A stretch of DNA of 64,000 bases. It comes from Flavihumibacter solisilvae (GTDB taxonomy: Bacteria; Bacteroidota; Bacteroidia; Chitinophagales; Chitinophagaceae). Where the stretch lies: assembly GCF_000814475.1 (NCBI RefSeq), contig NZ_JSVC01000002.1, positions 1-64,000 on the forward strand, read 5' to 3'. Made by a program: the position numbers and the translations under genes. Of this stretch, positions 18,047 to 26,230 are shown in pieces. Numbering within the stretch: position 1 is the stretch's first letter; the number at the start of each line of letters is the position of its first letter. The notes beneath the pieces were generated by a model. It was not told the origin of the DNA. It was given only the letters and a program-made list of their open reading frames with translations, and searched no databases.

Positions 18047-19678
18047 ATGATCAATAAAATTATCTCACTGCGATACGGTGTCCTCCTGCTGATGGTGTTG
18101 TCGGTTTCGTGTAAGAAGCTTGACCTCGTTCCGCGGGACAAGTTCACCGATGCCACTTACTGGACCTCGCCTGAAAAGGCTGGTACCGTTCTGAATACTG
18201 CCTATTCGCAGATGTTCAATACCAACTATTTCTTTTACAATGAAGGCCTGAGTGACAATGCCTACAGCGGTCGCGGCGACCAGCAGGGTGTAACCTCGAT
18301 AGCTGCCGGACTGGCTGATGCATCTCTGGCACGATTCAGGGAACAATGGAATGGTCACTATGCCTGTATCAAGACCTGCAATATTTTCCTTGAGAACGTT
18401 GATCGTGTTCCCGGTTACGATGAAGCCGCGAAGAACAACCGCAAGGCTGAAGCGCGTTTCATCCGTGCATTCCAGTATTTCCAGTTATATACGCTGTATG
18501 GGGATGTCCCATTGATAGAGCAGGATATTTCGGTGTCTGAAGCTAAAAGCATCAGTCGCACACCCCGCCAGCAGGTGGTTGATTTCGTGCTTCACGAACT
18601 CGATGATGCGGCGGCCCTGCTTCCTGTAAATACGCAGTATAGTGCTGATGACCGTGGGCGTATCACCAAAGGCGCTGCCATGGCTCTAAAGGCCAGGGCT
18701 CTCTTATACGAAGGACGCTGGAATGAAGTTCTGGAGATAACGGGCGCATTCATCAACGGAACGACATACGGTTCATATGGCCTGTTCAGCAATTACGAGG
18801 GACTTTTCCTTCCGCAGAATGAATTCAATGCCGAAGTGATCCTCGACCTGCAGTTTGTTCCGGAAGTGAGAACACACGGATTTTTCTTTGACATGGCTCC
18901 GCTCGCAGTGGGGGCAAGAACAAATGCACTCGCGCCAACCCAGGAACTCGTAGATGATTACCTGATGCTGAATGGAAAGACCATCAGGGAAAACGGTTCA
19001 GGTTACAATGAGGACAATCCGTATCTAAACCGTGACCCACGCTTCACCAGTACCATTGTTTATAACGGGTACCAATGGAAGAAGCCAGACGGCACCACCA
19101 GGACCATCTATACCAAACCCGGCAGTGACCCTGATGCAGCCAAACTTGATGAGTATGCCCCGGGCGGCGTAAGCTCACCAACAGGTTACTATATCCGCAA
19201 ATACTATGACCCGAATTCAGTGGGAAATTTCAATTCTGGACTAAACCTAATGCTCATACGCTATGGAGACATTATTCTTATGCATGCCGAGGCAAAAAAT
19301 GAAACCGGCAAGCTTCCCGAAGAAGACTGGAACAGGACGATCCGCGCACTGCGGAGCAGGGCAGGGTTTACTGATCCGGGTGCACTTTCCTACAATGCAT
19401 CACTCAGCCAGGAACAACTTCGCGATGTGATCCGCCGTGAGCGCCGTGCAGAACTTGCTATGGAAGGACTCCGGTATTTTGACATCCTGCGCTGGGGCAT
19501 TGCTGAAAATGTATTGAACGGATGGGCGCACGGCGCACAGTTTGGTGAGCCTACCATCGACAACGGTTATATCCGTGCCAATGAACGCAGCTTCGACGCG
19601 AATAAACACTATCACTGGCCCGTTCCGCGTGACGAACGCAACCTCAATCCAAACCTGTCACAGAACTCCGGCTGGTAA
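18047..19678 (+). CDS. SusD/RagB family nutrient-binding lipoprotein
   Basis: This 543-residue lipoprotein is the surface glycan-binding lid of the SusC transporter. The lipobox is VLSVSC (Cys about 22), followed by KKLDLVPRDKFTDATYWTSPEKA, the standard SusD opening. The TPR-like helices and the C-terminal signature RRERRAELAMEGLRYFDILRW are present. It ends HWPVPRDERNLNPNLSQNSGW, as usual. The start is the ATG at 18047; a TTG at 18038 directly abuts the SusC stop. Predicted ligand is alpha-mannan by locus context. Confidence 0.97.
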   Translation: MINKIISLRYGVLLLMVLSVSCKKLDLVPRDKFTDATYWTSPEKAGTVLNTAYSQMFNTNYFFYNEGLSDNAYSGRGDQQGVTSIAAGLADASLARFREQWNGHYACIKTCNIFLENVDRVPGYDEAAKNNRKAEARFIRAFQYFQLYTLYGDVPLIEQDISVSEAKSISRTPRQQVVDFVLHELDDAAALLPVNTQYSADDRGRITKGAAMALKARALLYEGRWNEVLEITGAFINGTTYGSYGLFSNYEGLFLPQNEFNAEVILDLQFVPEVRTHGFFFDMAPLAVGARTNALAPTQELVDDYLMLNGKTIRENGSGYNEDNPYLNRDPRFTSTIVYNGYQWKKPDGTTRTIYTKPGSDPDAAKLDEYAPGGVSSPTGYYIRKYYDPNSVGNFNSGLNLMLIRYGDIILMHAEAKNETGKLPEEDWNRTIRALRSRAGFTDPGALSYNASLSQEQLRDVIRRERRAELAMEGLRYFDILRWGIAENVLNGWAHGAQFGEPTIDNGYIRANERSFDANKHYHWPVPRDERNLNPNLSQNSGW

Positions 19679-19710
19679 CCTTAATCATCATGCTTAAAAA
19701 CTCATTACAT

Positions 19711-20847
19711 ATGAACCGTTTGTTCACACAAATCTTCCTGTTGTTCACCGCTTCAATCGCACTGTTCGCTTGCAGCAAGGACAAATCCCTTGACCATACC
19801 AAAGTATCACAGGTAGCCATTCTCTTTACTCCGGAAGAAAACCGCTTCGTTAAGCTGCAGCCGACTACTTCTTCGAGCGTTGTCTTCGAATGGGAGCAGG
19901 CCCGCGCAGAAGATGGCGGACTGGTTATGTATGAAATCGTATTCGATAAGGAAGGGGGTGATTTTTCGCAACCTGTTTACAAGATGCTTTCCGATAACGG
20001 TGGCGTGTTCAACAAAGCCACTGTATCGCATAAAACGCTCAACAGCATCGCCAACCTCGCCGGCATAGCATCGCTTGAAACCGGAAAAATGAAATGGACC
20101 ATCGTTTCGTCCAAAGGTATAAATGCAGTTCAGTCATCTGTAAGCAGGCTGATCGAAGTTGAGCGACCCGCTGGCTTTGCCAGTATCCCGGCAGATGTAT
20201 TTCTGACCGGTGATGCCACTGAAGCCGGAACAGATGTTAACAATGCCCTGCAATTGAAACAGGTTTCAAATGGCGTGTTCGAAATTTATACTTCCCTGAA
20301 AGGCGGCGCATACCAGTTTGTTGATCGTAAATCTGGTGATGCAGCAAAATTTTACGTGGAAGGAACAACGCTGAAGGAATCCGGCAGCACAACAGTTACC
20401 GGCGATACGAAAGTGTACCGTATTGTGCTCGATTTTAACAACGCTGCTGCTACATACACCCAAATAAAGGAAGTGTCTTTATGGTTCGCTCCAGACAACA
20501 CAACCAAATTCAACCTGCCTTATGCCGGGCACGGTGCCTTCAAAGCTGAAAATGTAAAGGTTGATTTCAAGCAGGAAGGCTGGGGTCGTGATGAACGTTA
20601 TAAATTCCGTATGCAGGTGTCTGACGGTACAACCGACAGTTATGAGTGGTATGGAAGCTCAAACGCCGATAACCAGCGTCCGACTGACGCCACACCCGCT
20701 TCCTTCTATTTCCTGCATCGTATTCAGAACAATGACCAGTGGAACTACTGCTATAAGTTCAAGACCGAGGCAGACGGCGCCAACATAGATGTGATCGTTG
20801 ACTTCGCTACTGACAAGGAATATACACACCAGGTGGTAATCAAATAA
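19711..20847 (+). CDS. SusE-like surface glycan-binding lipoprotein
   Basis: This 378-residue lipoprotein (lipobox region LFACSKDK) contains the SusE N-terminal Ig-like domain: KLQPTTSSSVVFEWEQARAEDGG and MKWTIVSSKGINAVQSSVSRLIEV. It is followed by two beta-rich carbohydrate-binding-type domains (for example VFLTGDATEAGTD and GAYQFVDRKSGDAAKFYVEG). It sits directly after SusD and before the GH76 enzymes, so it is expected to hold the substrate at the cell surface. An upstream ATG at 19690 would add seven residues. Confidence 0.88.
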   Translation: MNRLFTQIFLLFTASIALFACSKDKSLDHTKVSQVAILFTPEENRFVKLQPTTSSSVVFEWEQARAEDGGLVMYEIVFDKEGGDFSQPVYKMLSDNGGVFNKATVSHKTLNSIANLAGIASLETGKMKWTIVSSKGINAVQSSVSRLIEVERPAGFASIPADVFLTGDATEAGTDVNNALQLKQVSNGVFEIYTSLKGGAYQFVDRKSGDAAKFYVEGTTLKESGSTTVTGDTKVYRIVLDFNNAAATYTQIKEVSLWFAPDNTTKFNLPYAGHGAFKAENVKVDFKQEGWGRDERYKFRMQVSDGTTDSYEWYGSSNADNQRPTDATPASFYFLHRIQNNDQWNYCYKFKTEADGANIDVIVDFATDKEYTHQVVIK

Positions 20848-20859
20848 TCCGTGACTACA

Positions 20860-22017
20860 ATGACAATCAAACAATATTTACTGGCAGCCTGCGGCAGCGT
20901 CATGTTGCTGCAGGGCTGCGACAAATACAAGGACTTTGACCTTGCTGGCAACCAGGGTGGCGTGGAGAAATATCCCGTTAACTGGATTAAGGCGGCCGAC
21001 AGCAGCAGCACCACGCTGGTCACCAGTTTCTGGAACCCGCAGGGCAAATATTTCAACCGCAATAACAATGGTAATCCCGAGTTCCACTACTGGCCGCAGG
21101 CCCATGCGCTGGATGTAGTGGTAGATGCCTATACGCGCACACAGCAGCCATTGTACAGGATCTACATGAACGATTGGTTCACGGGGGTTAAAGAGAAAAA
21201 TGGCAATACCTTTCTCAACGAGTTTTATGATGACATGGAATGGAATGCTTTAGCCATGCTCCGTGCTTATAATGCTACAAGTGATGCCAAATTCAAATCA
21301 GCAGTTGATGAAGTGTGGGCCGATATCAAAACCGGCTGGAACACCAATATGGGCGGCGGTATCAGCTGGCGCAAAGCTATGCCGGCTTACAAGAATGTTC
21401 CTGCCAATGCACCGGCCAGTATCCTGGCATCACGCCTGTACCAGCAATTCAAAAATGAAGAAGACCTCCAATGGGCGAAGAAGATCTATGCCTGGATGAA
21501 AGACAGTCTGTATGAGACGGGCACCGGCCAGGTGTATGATGGCATCAACAACAAAGGTGACGGCAAAAGAGACGAATGGAAATTCACTTACAACCATGGT
21601 ACTTTCATCGGTGCAGCCCTGGAGCTGTACAACATAACAAAGGATGCGGTATACCTGAATGACGCCATGAAAGTTGCTGCATACACTATGTCTGATAACA
21701 CCCTCACCAATGCAACAGACAGGTTATTGCGCGATGAAGGTGGTGGCGACGGTGGACTATTCAAGGGTGTATTTGTGCGTTATTTCACACAACTCATCAT
21801 TCATCCTGATCTTCCTGAAACTTATCGGTCACGGTATATTGCTTTTCTGAAGCATAATTTTGAAACGCTGTGGTATGAAGGCACCAGCAAACCGGCGATA
21901 TTATTTGGAAGCTACTGGAAAAGAAAACCCGGCACGGAAACGGAAATGCCCATCCAGGTGAGTGGCGCCACCCTGGTTGAAGCAGCGGCCCTGTTGCAGG
22001 AAAAGGAATTATTTTAA
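20860..22017 (+). CDS. GH76 family glycoside hydrolase, lipoprotein (probable alpha-1,6-mannanase)
   Basis: This 385-residue protein is a glycoside hydrolase family 76 enzyme; known members are endo-alpha-1,6-mannanases acting on yeast-type mannan backbones. A lipobox-like LLQGC (about 16-20) predicts an outer-membrane lipoprotein. The (alpha/alpha)6 repeats are visible, with an adjacent Asp pair in FYDDMEWNAL (about D124/D125) and a conserved YNHGTFIGAALELY segment. The start is ATG 20860, with GTG at 20851 as an alternative. The second GH76 gene begins 11 bases after its stop, so the two are cotranscribed. Confidence 0.9.
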   Translation: MTIKQYLLAACGSVMLLQGCDKYKDFDLAGNQGGVEKYPVNWIKAADSSSTTLVTSFWNPQGKYFNRNNNGNPEFHYWPQAHALDVVVDAYTRTQQPLYRIYMNDWFTGVKEKNGNTFLNEFYDDMEWNALAMLRAYNATSDAKFKSAVDEVWADIKTGWNTNMGGGISWRKAMPAYKNVPANAPASILASRLYQQFKNEEDLQWAKKIYAWMKDSLYETGTGQVYDGINNKGDGKRDEWKFTYNHGTFIGAALELYNITKDAVYLNDAMKVAAYTMSDNTLTNATDRLLRDEGGGDGGLFKGVFVRYFTQLIIHPDLPETYRSRYIAFLKHNFETLWYEGTSKPAILFGSYWKRKPGTETEMPIQVSGATLVEAAALLQEKELF

Positions 22018-22028
22018 TCGTTAGTAAC

Positions 22029-23108
22029 ATGAATACATCTCTGAAGAAAGGACATGCATTGCTGGTATTTAGCTTATTGGCGGGTATGGCAGTAAACGCA
22101 CAGGACAGGTACCGTAAGGAAGCAGACAAACTTGAAGCTTCTATTGAAAGGAATTTTTACGATGCATCATCCGGTTATTACAAGGAACACGCAGAACCCG
22201 AAAGGAATGAACATCCCGCCTCATATCTCTGGCCACTCTGCGGAATGATCCAGGCGGATAATGAACTGGAGGTATTGTCGGGAGAAAAACGCATCGACCG
22301 CAGTATGTCGATCATCGCGAAGTATTATGATACACGTAAACCTGCACCGGGTTATGCATCATACCCGGTACCGTTAGGTGGCGGCGATCGTTTTTACGAC
22401 GATAACCAATGGATCGGTATCGCCCTGATGGACGCTTATTTCCGCACGAAGAACATAACGTACCTGGAGAAGAGCCGCGAGATCTACCGGTATATGATGA
22501 CTGCATACGACACTGCCACAGGCGGCGGACTATATTGGCAGGAAGGTAAGCTAACGTCGAAGAACACCTGCTCCAATGGCCCGGGTATCATCCTGGCGCT
22601 GCAGATGTACAAAGCGACAAAGGACAAGAAACTCCTGGATACTGCGCTGATGTTGTATAAGTGGGTAAACAAATACCTCCGTGACAAGGACGGCCTTTAT
22701 TACGATAATATCCATGTACCCGGAAAAAAAATAGACCAGAGAAGGTATTCATACAATACCGGTACCATGATGCAGTCGAACTTATACCTGTACGAACTCA
22801 CGGGTGAAAAAAAATACCTCATTGAAGCAAAGGTGATAGCAGAATCTTCAAGCAAATACTTTCTGGGTAGCGGTGCGTTCCGTGATACCTACTGGTTCAA
22901 TGCTGTACTGCTGCGTGCATACCAGCACTTGCTGAAATTTGATAAGGATCGCAAATACATCCAGGCCTTTAGCGTATGTGTTGACAATGCCCTCACTAAG
23001 GAAATGCATCCTAATGGCCTTCTTGGGGCAAAGAACAAAACTGCCGATCTCGTGGGTCAATCCGGAATGCTCGAGATCCTCGCGAGACTCGCATTACTTG
23101 AGAAATAA
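22029..23108 (+). CDS. GH76 family glycoside hydrolase, periplasmic type
   Basis: This 359-residue protein is a second, divergent GH76 member with a cleavable signal peptide ending AVNAQ (about 21-25) rather than a lipobox. It keeps the paired Asp in RFYDDNQWIGIALMDAY (D124/D125), the TGGGLYWQEG turn and YNTGTMMQSNLYLYE. In a PUL, a lipidated surface enzyme and a soluble periplasmic enzyme of one family usually act in sequence, first on the polymer and then on imported oligomers; that division is inferred. A strong terminator follows. Confidence 0.9.
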   Translation: MNTSLKKGHALLVFSLLAGMAVNAQDRYRKEADKLEASIERNFYDASSGYYKEHAEPERNEHPASYLWPLCGMIQADNELEVLSGEKRIDRSMSIIAKYYDTRKPAPGYASYPVPLGGGDRFYDDNQWIGIALMDAYFRTKNITYLEKSREIYRYMMTAYDTATGGGLYWQEGKLTSKNTCSNGPGIILALQMYKATKDKKLLDTALMLYKWVNKYLRDKDGLYYDNIHVPGKKIDQRRYSYNTGTMMQSNLYLYELTGEKKYLIEAKVIAESSSKYFLGSGAFRDTYWFNAVLLRAYQHLLKFDKDRKYIQAFSVCVDNALTKEMHPNGLLGAKNKTADLVGQSGMLEILARLALLEK

Positions 23109-23146
23109 CATTCAGCCATAGCGATTCCTGGGGTTTAGGATTTGCA

Positions 23147-23185
23147 AGCTCCTCCCGTCCGGTGATGGGAGGAGCTCCATTTTTC
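23147..23185 (+). terminator. Terminator at the end of the mannan PUL
   Basis: AGCTCCTCCC (23147-23156) pairs with GGGAGGAGCT (23167-23176), a 10-bp stem with a 10-base loop, followed by CCATTTTT. It closes the operon. Confidence 0.85.
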
Positions 23186-23211
23186 CCTGAAACATCCACC
23201 AATCATCTACC

Positions 23212-23317
23212 TCAGATCCTTGAGGATACTTGGGGTAATCCTACGATCATCTTTGGGAATTTACCCAAGGAATACCCAAAGAAAACCCTAGGATGACCCT
23301 AGGATGACCCTAGGATG
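23212..23317. repeat. Intergenic repeat cluster with three ACCCTAGGATG units
   Basis: Three perfect tandem copies of ACCCTAGGATG lie at 23285-23295, 23296-23306 and 23307-23317; each holds the palindrome CCTAGG. Before them are nested inverted repeats: ATCCT/AGGAT near 23216-23227, CTTTGGG (23251-23257) with CCCAAAG (23275-23281), and TTGGG with CCCAA inside. This is the gene-free space between the PUL terminator and the acyltransferase; no ORF is supported in it. Confidence 0.7.
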
Positions 23318-23416
23318 CGTGGTATAGCAGTTAAGGAATAGACTTGCCGGAAACAGGCTTGCTCCCCGGTTTGTTGGGAAACCTGGCACTGGAAAGGGCT
23401 AAATGACCCTTAAATC

Positions 23417-24586
23417 TTAGTAGGGCCTTGCCTGTTTTTTTAAAGAGAGAAATCGCGAGGACAACCATTTTCGTACTGGTTCATCATACCATTTCAGACA
23501 GGCCCAGGCAAGTGTAATGGTAACAGTCAGCACGCTGAATGCAACCAATACCAATGTGCCTGGTACGCCGGAGCTGCCATTGAATTGACCCGGGTTGTTG
23601 CTGACCCAGGCCATAAACAGGTAAATGAATGGATAGTGGATGATGTATAGTGGATAGGAAATGCCACCAAGAAAATTGCAGATGCCTGCCGGCATTCCGT
23701 CCTGTATATCGCTGCGTGCACCGAGGTAAACGATGACCGGAAACACAACTACCACGCAAAGTGAATCGTAAAGTCCATTCACCCACAACTGGTCGTTCCC
23801 CCCGATCCTGGGAAGCGACAGAACCAGAATCAACAGCAGGCTGCAACACAGAAATCCGTGTTTCACCCGGGTAGGCGTAACAATGCGACTTAGCAAAAGT
23901 CCGGCAAAGAACGGGTAAAGCAGGCGGGTGAGCCCGATCCGGAATTGGGTAGGTTCAATTGACCAGCCGCCGATTAGATCGCCATGTGGACTAGTTACAC
24001 CAAGATGGATGAGCGCCGCGCCAGCTGCCAGTACGAGCAGGGAAAGAAGCCATTTGGAGAACCGCCGCACTACCAGGGCATACAAAAGATTGGCAATGTA
24101 TTCAAAGAATAGCGACCAGGCGGGACCGTTAAGCGGATGCATTTCCTGCCATCCTCTTATATCCATGGATAGAGGAACCGGAAGTAACGTGAATCCCACC
24201 ACCAATACAAGCAGGAATTTTTCAACGGGAACACTGTCGATCCCTGGCCATAGCGGGCTGGCCTGGTAATAGAAGGTGATGGCACCAATCAGCATTCCCG
24301 CGATGATCATGGGATGAAGCCGCACCAGGCGACGTTTAAAGAAATCGCCCAAAGTCATTTTCTCCCACCGGTCATCGTAAGCATAACCGATAACAAATCC
24401 CGAAAGCAGGAAGAAAAAGTCTACGGCCAGGTAGCCGTGATTGATGATCTGTCGGGTGTGGTCTCCACCGGTAAAGGTTTCAAGTATATGGAAAACTACA
24501 ACCATAATGGCTGCGACGCCTCTTAACCCATCGAGTATTTTATAGTGTTTTTTGCTGTCAACAAACGCGGAAGAGATTTGATTCAT
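23417..24586 (-). CDS. Acyltransferase 3 family membrane protein
   Basis: This 389-residue inner-membrane protein has about ten hydrophobic segments and the acyltransferase-3 (OafA/NodX-like) start: LDGLRGVAAIMVVVFHIL, with its conserved Arg and His, then FFFLLSGFVIGYAYD. Such enzymes O-acylate surface polysaccharides, lipids or secondary metabolites. No SGNH domain is attached. Nothing nearby identifies the acceptor. The gene is on the strand opposite the PUL and ends near the repeat cluster. Confidence 0.9.
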   Translation of the reverse strand: MNQISSAFVDSKKHYKILDGLRGVAAIMVVVFHILETFTGGDHTRQIINHGYLAVDFFFLLSGFVIGYAYDDRWEKMTLGDFFKRRLVRLHPMIIAGMLIGAITFYYQASPLWPGIDSVPVEKFLLVLVVGFTLLPVPLSMDIRGWQEMHPLNGPAWSLFFEYIANLLYALVVRRFSKWLLSLLVLAAGAALIHLGVTSPHGDLIGGWSIEPTQFRIGLTRLLYPFFAGLLLSRIVTPTRVKHGFLCCSLLLILVLSLPRIGGNDQLWVNGLYDSLCVVVVFPVIVYLGARSDIQDGMPAGICNFLGGISYPLYIIHYPFIYLFMAWVSNNPGQFNGSSGVPGTLVLVAFSVLTVTITLAWACLKWYDEPVRKWLSSRFLSLKKQARPY

Positions 24587-24595
24587 CAGTTGGGA

Positions 24596-25144
24596 TTACC
24601 TTGATTGGAGATCCTTTAAGGTAGCAATTATTCTCACCTGTGGGTTGAGGTGTTTTCTAAGGTCTGCCAGGTCTGAAGAATCGAAGCGGTTACCCATTAT
24701 GCTTAGATACTTCAATTTTTGCATCCCGTAAAACTTGTGTTTTTCAGTGTGGATATCAAGTTCGTTAAACGAAAGGTCGAGAAATTCGAGGTTATTCAGT
24801 TTTGCAAATGAACCGGGAAGAAGGGTGACTTTGTTGCATAAAAGGTTTATGCCCTTCAGCTCTGTAAGCTGGCCGATTTCTTCAGGAATGACAGTAATGT
24901 AATTTGGGGAGTCGGGCATTACCGAGATATTGCTATATGCCATAAAACCCTTGGCGCCAAGTCCGAGTCTCTTAAGTTTTTTATTCTTGAACACCCCAGG
25001 CGGGATTTCCGTTAAGCCTTTGCCTGACAGGTTAATTTCCTCCTGGTAAACCTGATCACTGTTCATGCAGGCGGCAAGGAGAAGTACAATCAATATAAGA
25101 ATAAAACAGCTCTTTAGTCTGGACTTTTTTAGTAGTGATTCCAT
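24596..25144 (-). CDS. Leucine-rich-repeat lipoprotein
   Basis: This 182-residue protein has a lipoprotein signal with LLAAC (Cys about 19) and then leucine-rich repeats of the form LxxLxxLxLxxNxL, such as LTELKGINLLCNKVTLLPGSF and LNNLEFLDLSFNELD. LRRs are protein-binding scaffolds; the target is unknown. The ATG at 25142-25144 is used because it places the lipobox correctly; the frame stays open to 25240, which would overlap the GNAT gene. Confidence 0.82.
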   Translation of the reverse strand: MESLLKKSRLKSCFILILIVLLLAACMNSDQVYQEEINLSGKGLTEIPPGVFKNKKLKRLGLGAKGFMAYSNISVMPDSPNYITVIPEEIGQLTELKGINLLCNKVTLLPGSFAKLNNLEFLDLSFNELDIHTEKHKFYGMQKLKYLSIMGNRFDSSDLADLRKHLNPQVRIIATLKDLQSR

Positions 25145-25176
25145 ATCGGGAAGGGAAAATACTACCCGCCAGGAAT

Positions 25177-25845
25177 TTATGCAATTGTTAGTTCCAGATT
25201 CTGTCCAATGCATTCGTTGCCTTCCTTTGAGCAGCAACAATCGGCTTCCCGTTTTTTGAGAAAGGGGCTGCTGCAGTTCCAGCAGGAGGCAACTGTTTCT
25301 GAAGAAAGCGTGATGTCCATCAATTCAAGCAGTGGACGATAGTCATTTGCAGTATTGGTATTTTCTATTGTGGCAAAGCCATTAGCATTGGTATACAGCC
25401 TGCCGACGTATTCGAATCCTGCTTTTATTATTCCACTCAATGATGACTTATTTTCAGGGGCATGAATGACCCAAAACCTTACAGCCCTTTTTCGTTCGGA
25501 CCGGATGATGAATTGAAGAAGGGCAGGGTAAATCCCTAGTCCGCGATACCTGCTCATAGTCCTGAAGTTCCAGAGGTACCTGTTGCCTGCCGGCAATAAA
25601 AGTTCATGATTCAGTTCACCGATCCGGGCCGTCCTTCTTGCCATCCAGCCAAAGGCTGCGGGTTGGCCATTCATGTATGCAACGTATGCAACATGATCAT
25701 TTGCTAGCCGGTTTCTGATATCGTCTTCAGTTGTTGTGCCCATCGCAGCCAGCAGTTCAATATCCGTGCACACCATAATTCGGAGTCCTGCCGGTGCCTG
25801 TGTATAGGGCAGCAGGGTTGTTTTGGAAACTGTGTAGAGTGCCAT
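25177..25845 (-). CDS. GNAT-fold acetyltransferase with cysteine-rich tail
   Basis: This 222-residue cytoplasmic protein has a GNAT domain. Residues about 60-165 hold VAYVAYMNGQPAAFGWMA and the acetyl-CoA-loop-like RYRGLGIYPALLQFII, followed by PENKSSLSGIIKAGFEYVGRLY. After the domain comes an unusual tail with six cysteines (about 188, 191, 203-205, 212), including a CxxC and a CCC triplet, which looks metal-binding. A nine-cysteine peptide gene lies 69 bases upstream on the same strand. The shared cysteine richness suggests a common task in metal handling or peptide modification; this is inference, and no substrate is known. Confidence 0.78.
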   Translation of the reverse strand: MALYTVSKTTLLPYTQAPAGLRIMVCTDIELLAAMGTTTEDDIRNRLANDHVAYVAYMNGQPAAFGWMARRTARIGELNHELLLPAGNRYLWNFRTMSRYRGLGIYPALLQFIIRSERKRAVRFWVIHAPENKSSLSGIIKAGFEYVGRLYTNANGFATIENTNTANDYRPLLELMDITLSSETVASCWNCSSPFLKKREADCCCSKEGNECIGQNLELTIA

Positions 25846-25882
25846 GCAATAAGTTTTGGTTGTAAACTGATGAAAAGAAAGA

Positions 25883-25902
25883 GGGAGAAAAATGTTTCTC
25901 CC
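25883..25902 (-). terminator. Hairpin between the cysteine-rich peptide and GNAT genes
   Basis: On the minus strand GGGAGAAA and TTTCTCCC form an 8-bp stem with a 4-base loop, followed by a pyrimidine-rich stretch (TCTTTCTTTTC). It could terminate the peptide transcript or reduce read-through into the GNAT gene. Confidence 0.6.
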
Positions 25903-25914
25903 CCGCTCGTTGTT

Positions 25915-26028
25915 TTAACAATTGCTGCAGCCGCAGGTGCAGCTGGGACCAGGACAAGCGTCGCCGCAATTACAAATAACTGACTGGTTTACTGCTGTAG
26001 CGCATCCGCAATTTTTTACAGTTTCCAT
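25915..26028 (-). CDS. Cysteine-rich metallothionein-like peptide
   Basis: This small gene encodes 37 residues, nine of them cysteine (positions 7, 9, 19, 21, 25, 30, 32, 34, 37). They form four CxC units plus single cysteines, with CNCGDACPGPSCTCGCSNC at the C-terminus. There are no aromatic residues. This is the composition of a metallothionein, which binds Zn, Cu or Cd through thiolate clusters, although the spacing does not match SmtA or BmtA as I know them. A RiPP precursor is an alternative, given the GNAT gene downstream. A TAGCTTTG -7 box 40 bases upstream and a hairpin downstream frame it as a transcription unit. Confidence 0.75.
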   Translation of the reverse strand: METVKNCGCATAVNQSVICNCGDACPGPSCTCGCSNC

Positions 26029-26067
26029 TTTTTTTAGTTTAATGACTGGTTAATGAATTTGATAACA

Positions 26068-26075
26068 CAAAGCTA
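26068..26075 (-). promoter_or_regulatory. -7 box TAGCTTTG for the cysteine-rich peptide
   Basis: TAGCTTTG on the minus strand is a perfect TAnnTTTG match and lies 39 bases before the ATG at 26028. No clear -33 element is seen at the right distance, so an activator may be involved. Confidence 0.5.
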
Positions 26076-26201
26076 CTATCACACCAGGCGGATGTCGTTA
26101 CAGTTAAATGGCTTTTAGTTATACATAAATGGAAGCTTTGTCGTGCGTACGTAATTGTGAAACTCAGTACCTCTACGTAGAAATGCACAACAGCCCGCTG
26201 G

Positions 26202-26209
26202 TAGTTTTG
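26202..26209 (+). promoter_or_regulatory. -7 box TAGTTTTG for the ZU5-like lipoprotein
   Basis: TAGTTTTG matches TAnnTTTG 21 bases before the ATG at 26231. It lies inside the longer open frame and so supports the shorter start. Confidence 0.5.
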
Positions 26210-26230
26210 CTCCACTTTAACTGCTCCATT

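Noticed and set aside
23285-23317. Three regular repeats as a CRISPR array
   Set aside because: The units are 11 bases long without spacers between them, and no cas gene is present.
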